The notes under the pieces were generated by a model, which saw nothing but the letters and a program-made list of their open reading frames with translations, had not been told where the DNA came from and did not search any database. This document shows positions 13,117 to 13,152 of a stretch of 13,152 bases of DNA, piece after piece; positions within the stretch are counted from its first letter, which is position 1, and every line of letters starts with the position of its first letter. Source of the DNA: Methylacidiphilum sp. (GTDB lineage Bacteria > Verrucomicrobiota > Verrucomicrobiia > CAIQCK01); the NCBI GenBank assembly GCA_020718125.1, contig DYDC01000046.1, positions 1 through 13,152 of the forward strand, given 5' to 3'. The position numbers and the translations under genes are program-made.

Positions 13117-13152
13117 GTCATCGGGGCGGTCATCGGGGTCATCGGGTCATCG
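13117..13152. repeat. Degenerate GTCATCGG tandem repeat at the window edge
   Basis: GTCATCG begins at 13117, 13129, 13138 and 13146, spacings of 12, 9 and 8 bp, and runs off the end of the window. On the minus strand one frame reads as repeated Met-Thr-Pro/Ala (ATGACC units) before a stop. The total length and copy number cannot be seen. Confidence 0.65.

Noticed and set aside
1..13152. tRNA, rRNA, riboswitch or CRISPR features
   Set aside because: No cloverleaf, rRNA block, THI-box-like leader before thiD, or regularly spaced identical repeats were found on either strand by eye.

Overview
The window is GC-rich, gene-dense bacterial chromosome. The organism is probably from the Planctomycetes-Verrucomicrobia-Chlamydiae superphylum, more likely a verrucomicrobium. 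This is inference: it rests on a large Hanks-type kinase with DLG in place of DFG and a huge extracytoplasmic part, weak or absent Shine-Dalgarno sequences at many starts, and the mix of genes. No rRNA, tRNA or CRISPR array is visible.

Region 1 (1-5068, minus strand). Read in the direction of transcription there are three genes: a 1106-aa protein joining a phospholipase-D-like (HKD) nuclease domain to a SNF2 helicase, a 484-aa AAA ATPase of the NPWW/DUF4143 type with a PD-(D/E)xK-like C-terminus, and the first 64 codons of a third protein. That third protein overlaps the ATPase stop by ATGA and looks like the N-terminus of an Eco57I-type restriction-modification methylase. Together they resemble a defence (restriction-like) cassette that fits none of the named systems I know. 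This is the best candidate for something undescribed.

Region 2 (5166-6297). thiD (hydroxymethylpyrimidine/phosphomethylpyrimidine kinase, minus) and a DUF971 zinc-binding-type protein (plus) diverge from starts only 25 bp apart.

Region 3 (6397-10237). A 1122-aa transmembrane Ser/Thr kinase (plus) is followed tail to tail, with no base between the stop codons, by a 138-aa FHA-domain protein (minus). The kinase carries a coiled coil, an internal helical repeat and a beta-helix-like outer domain. With the PP2C phosphatase at 12120-12914 these give a writer, reader and eraser of phospho-Ser/Thr within 6.5 kb.

Region 4 (10289-11940). A gamma-carbonic-anhydrase-like hexapeptide protein (minus) and a small secreted His/Tyr-rich protein (minus) with a clear terminator lie here. 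Diverging from the latter is maf, a nucleotide pyrophosphatase (plus).

Region 5 (11941-13152). The PP2C phosphatase is followed by a decayed, frameshifted fragment that looks like an IS630-family transposase (minus), which overlaps the phosphatase 3' end. A short GTCATCGG repeat runs off the window edge.

Several genes (DUF971, maf, the kinase) share an extended -10-like TGC-TAnnnT close to the start codon. In some cases it is so close that leaderless or near-leaderless transcripts are likely.
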